Shown one piece after another: positions 35,082 through 44,980 of a stretch of DNA of 64,000 bases (its first letter is position 1; the number at the start of each line of letters is the position of its first letter). Under the pieces are notes generated by a model. It saw nothing but the letters and a program-made list of their open reading frames with translations, made no database searches and was not told the origin of the DNA. Position numbers and translations under genes: made by a program. Location of the stretch: contig CAYWXM010000024.1 of assembly GCA_964462595.1 (NCBI GenBank), positions 1-64,000 on the forward strand, read 5' to 3'. This DNA comes from SURF-21 sp964462595 (GTDB lineage: Bacteria; Actinomycetota; Geothermincolia; Geothermincolales; RBG-13-55-18).

Positions 35082-35101
35082 TATATGTCATTATACATAT
35101 A
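35082..35101. promoter_or_regulatory. Likely PadR operator palindrome
   Basis: TATATGT (35082-35088) and ACATATA (35095-35101) are exact inverted repeats with a 6-base spacer, 25 bases upstream of the PadR start. ATGT/ACAT half-sites are typical of PadR repressors, so autoregulation of the operon is expected. Confidence 0.65.
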
Positions 35102-35281
35102 ACTGTAATTAACATCTCACTTGATGTCAACCCCCGGACTCACGCGATCCATCGAGAACCGTGATAACGGTTGATATATCTCATAAGAAACCGCGACAGG
35201 ATGTTTCATGATGAGAGAAAGTAGAGCGTTGATGGGAGAGTGCCCTCATCGATGGCATCTTGAGGAAAGGGGTGATGCGAG

Positions 35282-35563
35282 ATGGATGCATTTACAGCTC
35301 TGCTGGCCGATTGCGTTAACGGAATATCCCACTGGGGGACGGGAGGTTGGATCTGGATGGGACTCATGATGCTGGCCGGAGTAACATTGATAGTCGCCGT
35401 GGTTTACATGCTTATCAGGGGGTTTACACCTTCACCAGCCGGAGGCGCACAAGCCGCTCCCTGGCACAGGGAGACTCCGCTGGAGATTGCCCAGCGCAGG
35501 TACGCCGCGGGCGAGATAACGCAGGACGAGTTCGAGAGGATACGGAAGGATCTGGGCGGCTGA
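35282..35563 (+). CDS. SHOCT-domain small membrane protein
   Basis: The 93-residue protein has one transmembrane helix (~24-46, WIWMGLMMLAGVTLIVAVVY) and a C-terminal SHOCT motif (EIAQRRYAAGEITQDEFERI), a short module found at the end of many small membrane proteins. It is divergent from the PadR operon and starts after AAGGGGTG. Function unknown. Confidence 0.85.
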   Translation: MDAFTALLADCVNGISHWGTGGWIWMGLMMLAGVTLIVAVVYMLIRGFTPSPAGGAQAAPWHRETPLEIAQRRYAAGEITQDEFERIRKDLGG

Positions 35564-35760
35564 GCCGCGTAAGACCAGCCTAGAGTGCTTGCCAGCGGCG
35601 CCGAGCCTGAAGATCAACCCCATGTTCGCAACCGGACGCGGGGACACGATAACAGGTTCGGCGCCTTTCCTTGTCCGGTACTCTATCGTCCTCGCCCCCC
35701 GTTATGCGGGCTCGGGAGGGCCACCCTGTAGTAGAATCATGCTAACGGTGCTCGGCTTCA

Positions 35761-36771
35761 ATGATGGTGGATGCCGGGGAGGCGAGGAAAAGCGTGGATG
35801 AGCTGCGAATCAATGTGGAAATGCTCGAGGAGTTCGAGCGCAGCCTGGACCCCAGATATCCGGAGCGCAGCCGCATACCCGCCAGGGTGCTGGGCTACGG
35901 CGAGATCAGCACGGTGTTCGAGATACAGGCGGAGGGGATGGAGGGATATGCCTTCAAGCGGCTGCCTATCTTCAAGGACCGGGGCGAGATCGAACCCTAC
36001 CTGGCCAGCTATAGGGAATACAACCGCATCCTCGAGGAGGAGGTCGGACTGTCCCTGCCGGCGTATGGGCACGTGGAGTTCGTGTCCTCCAGTGGACGGC
36101 CCGTTTTCTATATAGTCCAGGAGCAGCTTCCAGCCGCGTCCATAGGGAACCAGGCCATCCACAGCCTCCCCGACAGCCAGGTGCCCGTACTGGTGAGGAT
36201 GATACTGCGCGAGATGAAAAAGGTGTGGGACCTCAACCGCGTGCGTGACGACCTGGAGGTGGCCATAGACGGCCAGGTGTCCAACTGGTCCATCGCCTCC
36301 TTTGAACCGGGATCACCCCGTGTCGATGAGAGCACGCGTTTCCTGTACATGGACACCAGCACCCCCCTGTTCCGGGTAAGGGGCGAGGAGCAGCTTGATC
36401 CGGAGCTTTTCCTGCGCAGCGCCCCTTCTTTCATGGTGTGGATGATCCGCCTCTTCTTCCTCGAGGACGTGATGACCCGCTATTACGATTTTCGCCTGGT
36501 GACCATAGACCTCATCGCCAACTTCTACAAGGAGCAGAGGGCGGAGCTGATCCCGGTTCTGGTGGAAACCGCCAACGCGTTCTTCGCGGAGGAGGCACCC
36601 GACCACGGGGTCGAGCCCATCGCGGAGAAGGACGTATCCTCCTACTACCGCGAGGACAGGCTGATATGGTCACTCTACCTCTTCCTGCGCAAGCTAGACC
36701 GCTTTCTGCATACGCGTCTGCTGCGTCGGGAATATCCTTATATCCTGCCGGGAAAGATAAAAAGGAAGTAG
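35761..36771 (+). CDS. DUF6206-like protein with kinase-like fold pattern
   Basis: The 336-residue soluble protein shows the order of a phosphotransferase fold: a glycine-rich strand (GYGEISTVFEI, ~49-59), a Lys in YAFKRLPI (~70), an Asn in DGQVSNWSI and an Asp in FLYMDTSTPLF (~193-198), like the catalytic loop and metal-binding loop of aminoglycoside phosphotransferases. I think it belongs to DUF6206; no substrate is known. The start may be ATG 35761 or GTG 35794, which has GAGG 6 bases upstream. An aminotransferase gene follows at 83 bases. Confidence 0.6.
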   Translation: MMVDAGEARKSVDELRINVEMLEEFERSLDPRYPERSRIPARVLGYGEISTVFEIQAEGMEGYAFKRLPIFKDRGEIEPYLASYREYNRILEEEVGLSLPAYGHVEFVSSSGRPVFYIVQEQLPAASIGNQAIHSLPDSQVPVLVRMILREMKKVWDLNRVRDDLEVAIDGQVSNWSIASFEPGSPRVDESTRFLYMDTSTPLFRVRGEEQLDPELFLRSAPSFMVWMIRLFFLEDVMTRYYDFRLVTIDLIANFYKEQRAELIPVLVETANAFFAEEAPDHGVEPIAEKDVSSYYREDRLIWSLYLFLRKLDRFLHTRLLRREYPYILPGKIKRK

Positions 36772-36854
36772 CGAGACCGCGTCGCCGGCTCGGAAAGATC
36801 TACGGAAAGATAAACGTGACGGCAAGCAAGCCCAGGCCTTAAGGGGGACGGAAA

Positions 36855-38111
36855 ATGAGTCTGATCGGCCAGGATCCCAAGCAGCAGGTAATCGAACGCT
36901 TCGCCCGGCACGTCTCCAGCGGCAAGGCGAAGTTCTTCCAGCAAGTGGGTATAGACTTCGTCTTCGCCCGCCGGGAAGGCATATACGTGTGGGACCTCGA
37001 CGGCACGCGCCTGATCAACTGCCACTGCAACGGCGGGGTCTTCAACTTGGGGCACCGCAATCCGCGCGTCATCTCCGCCTTGAAGAAAGCCCTGGAGGAG
37101 CTGGACATCGGCAACCACCATCTTATCAGCGAGCACCGCGCCCGGCTGGCCGAGAGGCTGGCTGCGCTCTGCCCCGGGGACCTCAACCGCGTTGTCTTCG
37201 GCGTGGGGGGCGGCGAGGCCATCGACACAGCCATCAAGCTCGCCCGGGGCCATACCGGTCGCCCGGGAATCGTATCCGCCATAGGTGGGTACCACGGCCA
37301 CACCGGCTTGTCCATGACCGCCGGGGACCCCAAGTACAGCGCGCCCTTCGAGCCCCTGCCGCCCGGTTTCTCACGCGTGCCCTTCGGCGACCTCGGGGCG
37401 CTGGAGGAAGCGGTGGGTACCGGCACCGCCGCGGTCCTCTTCGAGACCATACCCGCCACCCTGGGCATGCCCATGCCCCCGGAGGACTATTACTCCGGAG
37501 TGCGGGAGCTGTGCGACCGCTACGGGGCGCTGATGCTGATGGACGAAGTGCAGACCGGCCTGGGCAGGTGCGGCGCCGTCTGGGGTATCGATACATACGG
37601 CGTCATCCCCGACATACTGGTCACCGCCAAAGGGCTTTCGGGCGGGATCTACCCCATCACCGCCACCATCTACGACGACCGGCTTGATACCTTCTTCGAG
37701 GAGAACCCCTTCATCCACATCTCCACCTTCGGGGGATCCGAGGTGGGGTGCTACGCCGCCCTGGAGGTGCTGGACATCCTGGAGGAGGAGGGCTTCCTGG
37801 AGCACGTGAGGGACATGGCGGGCGTGTTCCGCGAGGGATTCGCCGAGCTCATGGACAGACACCCCCGGGTCCTGGTGGAGGCGCGGCAAAGGGGCCTGAT
37901 GATGGGCCTCAAGATGGCGGGCGATTTCTGCGGTCCCCTCATGACCCTGGCGGGGTTCCGCCACGGCATACTCACCATCTACGCCAACAACGATTCCTCC
38001 GTGAGCCAGATCCTGCCCCCGCTGATCATCGAGGAGGAGCAGGCCCGCGCAGTGCTGGAGGCCCTGGACGCCATGCTGGGCGAGGTGGAGGCGTCGATGG
38101 AAAGCGCCTAG
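36855..38111 (+). CDS. Class III PLP aminotransferase
   Basis: The 418-residue enzyme has the class III pattern: YVWDLDGTRLINC, GGGEAIDTAIKLAR (phosphate loop), YHGHTG, LMLMDEVQTGLGR (Asp for the pyridine N) and PLP lysine in VTAKGLSGG. It would move an amino group between an omega-amino compound and a keto acid; ornithine, acetylornithine or 4-aminobutyrate types are all possible. A GGGGGACGG site precedes ATG 36855. It may be cotranscribed with the upstream DUF6206-like gene. Confidence 0.87.
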   Translation: MSLIGQDPKQQVIERFARHVSSGKAKFFQQVGIDFVFARREGIYVWDLDGTRLINCHCNGGVFNLGHRNPRVISALKKALEELDIGNHHLISEHRARLAERLAALCPGDLNRVVFGVGGGEAIDTAIKLARGHTGRPGIVSAIGGYHGHTGLSMTAGDPKYSAPFEPLPPGFSRVPFGDLGALEEAVGTGTAAVLFETIPATLGMPMPPEDYYSGVRELCDRYGALMLMDEVQTGLGRCGAVWGIDTYGVIPDILVTAKGLSGGIYPITATIYDDRLDTFFEENPFIHISTFGGSEVGCYAALEVLDILEEEGFLEHVRDMAGVFREGFAELMDRHPRVLVEARQRGLMMGLKMAGDFCGPLMTLAGFRHGILTIYANNDSSVSQILPPLIIEEEQARAVLEALDAMLGEVEASMESA

Positions 38112-38210
38112 GGCGGGAGAGGAGCCACATCTTGTCTCTACCGCGCCACTTCACGATCTGACCCCAGACAAAGCAGCGCAGTGCGGCGATGGCCGCAAGA
38201 CCCGCGAACT

Positions 38211-38729
38211 TCAGTCCAGCAGCTTCTCCTTCAGCTTGCTTTCGAAGGCCGGCAGGTCCTCGGGCCTCCTGGAGGTGATGAAGTTGCCGTCTATGACCAC
38301 TTCCCGGTCCACGAACCTCGCTCCCGCCTCCTCCATCTCCTCCTTGATGCCTGGGTATCCGGTCATGGTCACCCCATCCACCAGCCCGGCCGCTGCCAGC
38401 ATCTGCCCGCCGTGACAGATGGCGGCCACCGGCCTGCCCGTAGCGGCGAAGCGCCTTACGAATTCGACCGCAGGCACGTATTTGCGCAGGTGCGCCGGGG
38501 ATTTTCCCCCGGGTATCACCAGGGCGTCGAAGTCTTCCGCGCTTACATCTTCGAAAGACTTCTCCACCGCGATGGTCGTCCCGTGCAATCCCTTGACATC
38601 GCACGCGTCCCTGCCGACCGTGACGACCTTGGCCCCCTCCTTTCTCAGGAAATCGATCGGCCCTGACGCCTCGCGGTCCTCGAAATGCTTACCGATCATA
38701 ACCGCGACCTTCCTGCCGTTCAGATCCAT
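38211..38729 (-). CDS. DJ-1/PfpI family protein (deglycase or protease-like)
   Basis: The 172-residue protein has the nucleophile elbow AICHGG (Cys) and the glutamate element near the N-terminus (GKHFEDREA). DJ-1/PfpI proteins repair glycated molecules or act as chaperones/proteases under stress. ATG 38729 is chosen because GGAGG lies upstream; the longer frame to 38753 is not needed. It ends convergent with the aminotransferase gene and lies 71 bases downstream of the CopB-type ATPase. Confidence 0.88.
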   Translation of the reverse strand: MDLNGRKVAVMIGKHFEDREASGPIDFLRKEGAKVVTVGRDACDVKGLHGTTIAVEKSFEDVSAEDFDALVIPGGKSPAHLRKYVPAVEFVRRFAATGRPVAAICHGGQMLAAAGLVDGVTMTGYPGIKEEMEEAGARFVDREVVIDGNFITSRRPEDLPAFESKLKEKLLD

Positions 38730-38799
38730 GCTGCAACCTCCTTTCCGCCCCATGGCCGTCGGCGTAAGTATCGACGGCTTCCACTTCGACTTTCTTTCG

Positions 38800-40929
38800 T
38801 CAAGCGTGCGGAGAGCGGCTCGCCGGTTTCAGGAGACGGGCGTTGAAGGCGACGATGATGGTCGAGAGCGACATCAGCGCCGCCCCCACCGCCGGGCTGA
38901 GCAGGATACCCAGCGGATAGAGTACCCCTGCCGCCAGCGGGATGGCGATGACGTTGTACCCCGTAGCCCATCCCAGGTTCTGGAGCATCTTGCGGTAGGT
39001 GGATCTGCCCAGGTCCAGGACGTCCGCCACGTCACGCGGGTCGTTTCTCACCAACACGATGTCGGCGGCCTCCACCGCCACATCGGTGCCGGCCCCGATA
39101 GCGATCCCCACGTCGGCCTGCACCAGGGCCGGGGCGTCATTGACCCCGTCCCCCACCATCGCCACCTTCGCGCCGTCCTGCTGCAGCTCCTTTATCTTGT
39201 CCGACTTCTCATCAGGAAGAACCTCTGCGAAATAATCGGCCAGGTCAAGCTCACCGGCCACCCACTCCGCCACCTGGCGAGAGTCGCCGGTCAGCATCAT
39301 GCATCTTATGCCCGCGTCCTCGAGGCGCCTGACCGCCTCCCTGGACTCGTCCCTGATGACGTCCGCCAGGGCGATTGCACCGGCAGGCTCGCCATCGATC
39401 AGTAGGTAGACGACTGTCTTACCCTGTTCCGAGACAGCGTCGATATCCTCTGAGCCGCTTATGTCGATGCCTTTCTCCTCGAGAAATCCCGGGCTCACAA
39501 CCACCACTTTCCTCCCGTTCACAGAGGCCTCCGCTCCCTTTCCCGGGATGGCATTGAATTCTTTCAGCTCCCTTATCTCGATATCCCGTTTCCTCGCCTC
39601 CTCCACGATTCCCCTGGCTATGCTGTGCTCCGAGCGCGATTCGACCGACGCCGCCAGCTCCAGCACCCCTTCCTCGTCCATGTCCCGAGAGAGGGAGATC
39701 ACGTCGGTGACCCCGAAGCTGCCCGTGGTGAGTGTACCTGTCTTGTCGAACACCACCACCTGCAGCAGGCGGGAGCGCTCGAAAGCGGAACGGTCACGTA
39801 TCAGCAGGCCGTTCCTGGCGGAAAGCGTGGTGGACACCGCCACTACCAGGGGGATGGCCAGGCCGAGCGCATGGGGGCAGGTGATGACCATGACCGTCAC
39901 CGACCGTTCCAGGCTGAAATCGAAAGCATGACCGATGATGAGCCAGACCGCAAAGGTCAGCGCGCCGGCACTTATGGCGATCACCGTGAGCCACATCGCC
40001 GCGCGGTCTGCCAGGTCCTGGGTATGGGAACGGGCTTCCTGTGCCCTGCTCACCGTATTTATTACCTGAGAGATATAGGTGTCCGCGCCCGTCTTCTCGA
40101 TCTCCATCTCTACCGAGCCGTCCTGGTTGACCGCACCCGCCATTATCTCGTCTCCCTGGCTCTTGGTAATCAGCTTCGACTCCCCGGTGAGCATGGAAAG
40201 GTCCACGCTGGTCTCTCCTTCCAGCACTTTCCCGTCCACGGGTATCTTCTCTCCCGGCTTCACCAGCACGCGGTCGCCAGGTTCGAGTGAATCGAGGGGC
40301 ACGTCCTCGACCTCGCCGTCTTCACGCACGCGGTGGGCCTGTTTGGGAAGCAGCTCCACCAACTTTTCCAGCGCACGGGAAGCTCCCATCACCGAGCGCA
40401 TCTCCAGCCAGTGTCCCAGCAGCATGACGTCGACCAGGGTGGCCAGCTCCCAGAAGAGGATTTTGCCCTCCAGGCCGATGACCACCGCCGCACTATATAT
40501 ATAGGCGACGCTTATCGCCACCGCCACCAGGGTCATCATGCCGGGTTCCCGCTTCACCAACTCGTCCTTCATGCCCTTGAGGAATGGCCAGCCTCCGTAG
40601 ATGTAGACAATGGTGGAAAGACCCAGGAGTACGAATAGATCGCCTGGGAAGTTCAGAGCGTCCTCTATGCCCAGCCAGTCCTGGATCATGGGTGAAAGGG
40701 CGAGGATGGGCAGGGTAAAGGCCAGGCACACCCAGAAGCGCCTGCGGAAATCAGACACCATTCGGGCATGACCGCCGCCGTGATGCCCTTTTTTCGCGGA
40801 ACCCTGCCCGTGCTCGTGCCCGTGGCTCTCCCCGCGATATGTACTCCCGCCCGGCTCCTTACTATCCGGAACCCCCGCATGTGATGCGTGGCGCCGGCCT
40901 CTTTCATCTGTATGCCCGTTGTCTCTCAT
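38800..40929 (-). CDS. CopB-type heavy-metal P-type ATPase
   Basis: The 709-residue pump has a His-rich N-terminus (HGHEHGQGSAKKGHHGGGH), about eight transmembrane helices, phosphorylation site DKTGTLTTG, MLTGES actuator motif, hinge GDGVNDAPAL and the intramembrane CPH motif (ITCPHALGLA), which marks the CopB group that exports Cu or Ag. TTG/ATG upstream choice is uncertain; ATG 40929 is used. It is divergent from a P2-type ATPase over 195 bases. The open frame that continues on this strand up to 42363 is antisense to the next gene and is not coding. Confidence 0.9.
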   Translation of the reverse strand: MRDNGHTDERGRRHASHAGVPDSKEPGGSTYRGESHGHEHGQGSAKKGHHGGGHARMVSDFRRRFWVCLAFTLPILALSPMIQDWLGIEDALNFPGDLFVLLGLSTIVYIYGGWPFLKGMKDELVKREPGMMTLVAVAISVAYIYSAAVVIGLEGKILFWELATLVDVMLLGHWLEMRSVMGASRALEKLVELLPKQAHRVREDGEVEDVPLDSLEPGDRVLVKPGEKIPVDGKVLEGETSVDLSMLTGESKLITKSQGDEIMAGAVNQDGSVEMEIEKTGADTYISQVINTVSRAQEARSHTQDLADRAAMWLTVIAISAGALTFAVWLIIGHAFDFSLERSVTVMVITCPHALGLAIPLVVAVSTTLSARNGLLIRDRSAFERSRLLQVVVFDKTGTLTTGSFGVTDVISLSRDMDEEGVLELAASVESRSEHSIARGIVEEARKRDIEIRELKEFNAIPGKGAEASVNGRKVVVVSPGFLEEKGIDISGSEDIDAVSEQGKTVVYLLIDGEPAGAIALADVIRDESREAVRRLEDAGIRCMMLTGDSRQVAEWVAGELDLADYFAEVLPDEKSDKIKELQQDGAKVAMVGDGVNDAPALVQADVGIAIGAGTDVAVEAADIVLVRNDPRDVADVLDLGRSTYRKMLQNLGWATGYNVIAIPLAAGVLYPLGILLSPAVGAALMSLSTIIVAFNARLLKPASRSPHA

Positions 40930-41124
40930 ACGTTTCAAGATTCCCCGACATTCCTCGCGGGAAACATAAAGAGCTTGGGAAATGCAAAAAGCGGGCGTGA
41001 GGCGGCGCGGGGAACGTCCCGGGGAAACCAGCCGGATGTTTGCAGGCACGCTCCAGGGGTCACTATTACTATGTGTGCTCCTCGCGTGCACCCGCGCATC
41101 GAAGACATCGTGAAGGGAGGAAAG

Positions 41125-44016
41125 ATGGGCCAGCGGGAACTTGAGGGCAAAAAGGAGGAATCCATATCCTGGCACGCCCTGTCCCCGCAGGAAGCACTGC
41201 ACAGGCTCTCTGCGGACGCAGAGGGGCTTGATGAAGAGGCCGTGGAGGAAAGGCGGGAAAGATACGGCAGAAACACCCTTCCCGGCAAAAAGCAGCCCTC
41301 CGTCTTCATGGTCTTCCTGCGCCAGTTTCTCAGCCCCTTCATCTACATCCTCACGGCTGCTGCGGCCCTCTCCCTGGCAATAGGCGAGACCAAGGACTCG
41401 GTTTTCATCTTCGCGGTCCTTCTCCTCAACGCGGTCCTGGGGACGGTCCAGGAGTGGAAGGCGGAGAAAAAGGCCACCGAGCTTCAGGAACTGCTCATGA
41501 TCGAGGCCAAGGTGCGCAGGGGAGGAAGGGAGAAGGTGGTCGACGCGGATGAGCTTGTTCCCGGCGACATCGTCACGCTCGAACGCGGCGACAAGGTGCC
41601 CGCCGACCTGCGCCTCCTGGAGGAGAAAAACCTCACCATCGATGAGTCGCTTCTCACCGGAGAATCCATACCTTCCGAAAAGGGCATCGAAGCACTCGAG
41701 GAGGATACCTCGCTCAACGACCGTGATAACATGGCCTTCGCGGGCACGGTGGTCACGGCCGGAAGAGCCAGAGCCCTGGCCGTCGCCACGGGCATGCGCA
41801 CGGAGGTCGGCAAAATAGCGCGCGAAGTAGCGCTTGCCGAGACGGGCAAGACTCCCTTGCTCGTCAGGATGGAGAAGTTCACCAGGCACGTCACGTATAT
41901 CATCCTCGCCGCAGGCATAGTTTTCGCCACGCTGAACATCGTGCGCGGCGAGGAATGGAGCGAGACCCTGCTGCTGACCGTGGCGCTGCTCGTCTCGGCC
42001 ATCCCGGAGGGACTGCCCATAGGGGTGACCGTCGCCCTGTCCATCGGCACCAGCCGCATGGCCGAGAGAAACGTCATCGTTAGAAAGCTCTCCGCGGTAG
42101 AGAGCCTGGGGAGCTGTACGTGCATAGCCTCGGACAAGACAGGAACCCTGACCATGAACCAGCAGACCGTCAAGATCGTTGCCCTCCCCGGTTGGTATAC
42201 CTTCAGGATATCCGGGGAAGGCTATAACGGCGACGGCGAAGTGATACCGGAGGGCGAAAGTGAGATCGACGAAACGGCGAGGGGGGGCCTGCGGCGGCTG
42301 GCGCGTGCGGCAGCGATCGTAAACGACGGCTATCTCGACCTCGACGGCGTGCGTTGGGAACATCAGGGCGACGTCATGGACGTGGCACTGCTGGCCATGG
42401 GCTACAAGCTCGATATCGACCCCCGCGAGGTCAGAAAAAGCGTCGAGGTCGTCGACGAGATACCCTTCGAGTCCGACCGCAAGTACGCGGCGAAGCTGGT
42501 AAGGGACGGCGCGGTGCTGAAGGTGGCCGTGAAGGGAGCTCCGGAAACGCTGCTCAGCTTCTGCAGGAGCGGCAGCTGCGGTGAAGGGAAAGAGGAGCTG
42601 GACAGGAAGAACGTCGAGGACCGCGCGAACGCCCTGGCGGAGAACGGCTACCGTGTCATCGCCATCGCGGAGGGCGAGGTGGAAGACATACCGGAGGACG
42701 GCTTAGAAGATAAGAACATACCCCACCTCACCCTCCTGGGCCTCGTGGGCATGATGGATCCCCTGCGGCCGGAGGTGAAGGAGGCGGTGGAAAAATGCCA
42801 CGGGGCGGGGGTAAATATCGTCATGATCACCGGCGACAACCCCGGTACCGCCCTGGCCATAGCCCGGGAGGCGGGCATCGCCAGCAGCTGGGAGGAGGTG
42901 GTAACGGGGAAGGAGCTGGAGGAGCTGGATTCGCCGCGGGATCCCGTGACGGTGGAACTGGTCACGCGGAGCAAGGTCTTCGCGCGCGTATCGCCGCTGC
43001 AGAAGGTGGACATAATCGAGTCGCTGCTGGAAGCCGGGAATTTCGTGGCGGTGACCGGGGACGGCGTGAACGACGCACCTGCCCTGCATAAAGCAAATAT
43101 CGGTATCGCCATGGGTTCGGGGACGGACGTGGCCAAGGACACCGCGCAGATCATAGTCGCGGACGATAACTTCGCCTCCATCGAGTCGGGCATCGAGGAA
43201 GGGCGCTTCGCATACGACAACATACGCAAGGTCATATACCTGCTCATAGCCACGGGCCTGGGGGAGATCATACTCTTCATTCTGGCCATCGCCCTCGACC
43301 TGCCCATCGCGCTCCTGGCGGTGCAGCTGCTCTGGCTCAACCTGGTCACCAACGGTATCCAGGACGTGGCCCTGGCATTCGAGGCGGGAGAACCCGGGGC
43401 CATGCGCCGTCCCCCGCGGGACCCGCAGGAGAGGATCTTCAACGGCCTCATGGTCCAGCAGACCATGGTATCCGGCATCACCATAGGCCTTATCGCCTTC
43501 TTCACCTGGTGGTGGCTGCAGGGCGCGGGTTGGGAGGCCGGCGAAGCGCGCAACCTGCTCCTGTTGCTCATGGTCCTCCTCGAGAACGTGCACGTCTTCA
43601 ACTGCCGTTCTGAATACGATTCCGCCTTCAGGGTCCCGCTGAGCAGAAACTGGCTGCTGGTGGGCGGCGTGCTGGCGGCGCAGGGCATACACATAGCCTC
43701 CATGTACATACCCTTCATGCGCGGGGTGCTGGGAGTGTCGCCGGTGTCCTTCCTGCAATGGCTGTACATGTTCCTGCTCGCCCTCATCCTGTTGGCGGTC
43801 ATGGAGGTCTTCAAACTGGTCAAGCGCCGGCTGAGAAAGTCCGGCACCCGGGATGAACGGCTGTCCGGCACTGTCTCCGCCGCCGCCCACGACCGGCCGC
43901 ATGTTTATCCTCCCGGCGAAGCGGGAACCATCACGAACGGAGACAGCGAAAGGGATGAACGTCTCCCGGATGGAGGTGCCGATATCGCTGAAAAAAGCGG
44001 GGAGAATTATAAGTAA
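41125..44016 (+). CDS. P2-type cation-transporting ATPase
   Basis: The 963-residue pump has N-terminal cation ATPase motif (SADAEGLDEEAVEERRERYG), TGES, IPEGLPI in TM4, phosphorylation site SDKTGTLTMN, KGAPETLL and GDGVNDAPALHKA. The TM4 motif PEGLP marks the group with Ca2+, Na+ or other light cations. ATG 41125 is chosen because GGGAGG is 4 bases upstream. The C-terminal ~70 residues form a soluble tail rich in Asp, Glu and Arg. The next gene, a flavin reductase, starts 118 bases downstream. Ion not deducible. Confidence 0.9.
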   Translation: MGQRELEGKKEESISWHALSPQEALHRLSADAEGLDEEAVEERRERYGRNTLPGKKQPSVFMVFLRQFLSPFIYILTAAAALSLAIGETKDSVFIFAVLLLNAVLGTVQEWKAEKKATELQELLMIEAKVRRGGREKVVDADELVPGDIVTLERGDKVPADLRLLEEKNLTIDESLLTGESIPSEKGIEALEEDTSLNDRDNMAFAGTVVTAGRARALAVATGMRTEVGKIAREVALAETGKTPLLVRMEKFTRHVTYIILAAGIVFATLNIVRGEEWSETLLLTVALLVSAIPEGLPIGVTVALSIGTSRMAERNVIVRKLSAVESLGSCTCIASDKTGTLTMNQQTVKIVALPGWYTFRISGEGYNGDGEVIPEGESEIDETARGGLRRLARAAAIVNDGYLDLDGVRWEHQGDVMDVALLAMGYKLDIDPREVRKSVEVVDEIPFESDRKYAAKLVRDGAVLKVAVKGAPETLLSFCRSGSCGEGKEELDRKNVEDRANALAENGYRVIAIAEGEVEDIPEDGLEDKNIPHLTLLGLVGMMDPLRPEVKEAVEKCHGAGVNIVMITGDNPGTALAIAREAGIASSWEEVVTGKELEELDSPRDPVTVELVTRSKVFARVSPLQKVDIIESLLEAGNFVAVTGDGVNDAPALHKANIGIAMGSGTDVAKDTAQIIVADDNFASIESGIEEGRFAYDNIRKVIYLLIATGLGEIILFILAIALDLPIALLAVQLLWLNLVTNGIQDVALAFEAGEPGAMRRPPRDPQERIFNGLMVQQTMVSGITIGLIAFFTWWWLQGAGWEAGEARNLLLLLMVLLENVHVFNCRSEYDSAFRVPLSRNWLLVGGVLAAQGIHIASMYIPFMRGVLGVSPVSFLQWLYMFLLALILLAVMEVFKLVKRRLRKSGTRDERLSGTVSAAAHDRPHVYPPGEAGTITNGDSERDERLPDGGADIAEKSGENYK

Positions 44017-44134
44017 CTTAGTTATACCGGAAAAGAGACCGTTTGACGTATCCGCAAGCTATCGCGCCAGGCCCGTCACACCCTGCCGCGGCGGGGGAAA
44101 AGACCCGGTTTCGGCGCCGTGAAGGAGGTAGGAA

Positions 44135-44845
44135 GTGAAAGCTCGCGTAAAGGAAAGGGAAGAGATAGCGGAGGGGACCTTGCAGGTCGACTTCGACCTG
44201 CTGGGCAAGACTATCGATTTCAAGCCTGGCCAATTCTTCAATATAGACCTGATAGATCCGCCCTACGACGACGAGAAGGGTGCGCACCGCCATTTCTCCA
44301 TCGTCAACTCACCGAACGAGCAGGGGATCATCACCATGGTCACCCGCCTGCGGGACACCGCCTTCAAGAAATCGCTCGCGGACATGCCGGAGGGAAGCGA
44401 GGTGGAGATCGGCAAGATCGGAGGTGAAGACTTCACCCTGCCCGACGAGACGGACAGGCCGCTTGTCTTCATCGCCGGCGGCATCGGCATTGCGCCCTTC
44501 ATCAGCATGATCAGGTATGTAATGGAGGAAGGGCTCCCATATGATATAACCCTCATGTATTCCAACCGGGAAAGGCGATCGGCGGCCTTTCGCGACGAAC
44601 TCGAGAAAAGGGCGGCTGAAAACGCCCGGCTGGAGCTTATCCTGATCATGACCAAAGATCCTTCGTGGCAAGGCGAAACGAGGAGAATAGACGGGGAACT
44701 GATCGCAGAATACCTGGACAACCCGGCTTCGAGGACGTACATGATCGCCGGACCTCCGGGCATGAACAAGGGGATCTCCAGCGGGCTGGAAAAAATCGGG
44801 GTCCAGAAAGACCATATCCTGGCATCGAACTTCGCCGGTTACTGA
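44135..44845 (+). CDS. Ferredoxin-NADP reductase-type FAD oxidoreductase
   Basis: The 236-residue protein has the FAD domain motif HRHFSIVNSP (RxYS-like), the nucleotide loop VFIAGGIGIAPFISMI and a C-terminal NAD(P)-contact segment (TYMIAGPPGM). It transfers electrons between NAD(P)H and an iron-sulfur or flavin partner. No 2Fe-2S domain is attached. GTG 44135 has GGAGG upstream. Next to two metal pumps and an encapsulin-type ferritin it could supply electrons for metal reduction, which is inference from context. Confidence 0.88.
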   Translation: MKARVKEREEIAEGTLQVDFDLLGKTIDFKPGQFFNIDLIDPPYDDEKGAHRHFSIVNSPNEQGIITMVTRLRDTAFKKSLADMPEGSEVEIGKIGGEDFTLPDETDRPLVFIAGGIGIAPFISMIRYVMEEGLPYDITLMYSNRERRSAAFRDELEKRAAENARLELILIMTKDPSWQGETRRIDGELIAEYLDNPASRTYMIAGPPGMNKGISSGLEKIGVQKDHILASNFAGY

Positions 44846-44980
44846 CCTATCCTTGCTCGCATACCTTTCTCGAGGCCGAAAGGACCCACCTCGCCGCCGT
44901 GCTCGGCCCGGCGCAAGCGGAGACCCGGGCCATCAAGCAAACCCGCGCGGGACCAGGTGATGAAAACTACCCGGGGAGGA

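Noticed and set aside
40930..42363. Long open frame extending the CopB-type ATPase gene upstream on the minus strand
   Set aside because: It is antisense to the N-terminal half of the P2-type ATPase; its translation has no domain and is a by-product of high GC codon use. The CopB start lies near 40929.
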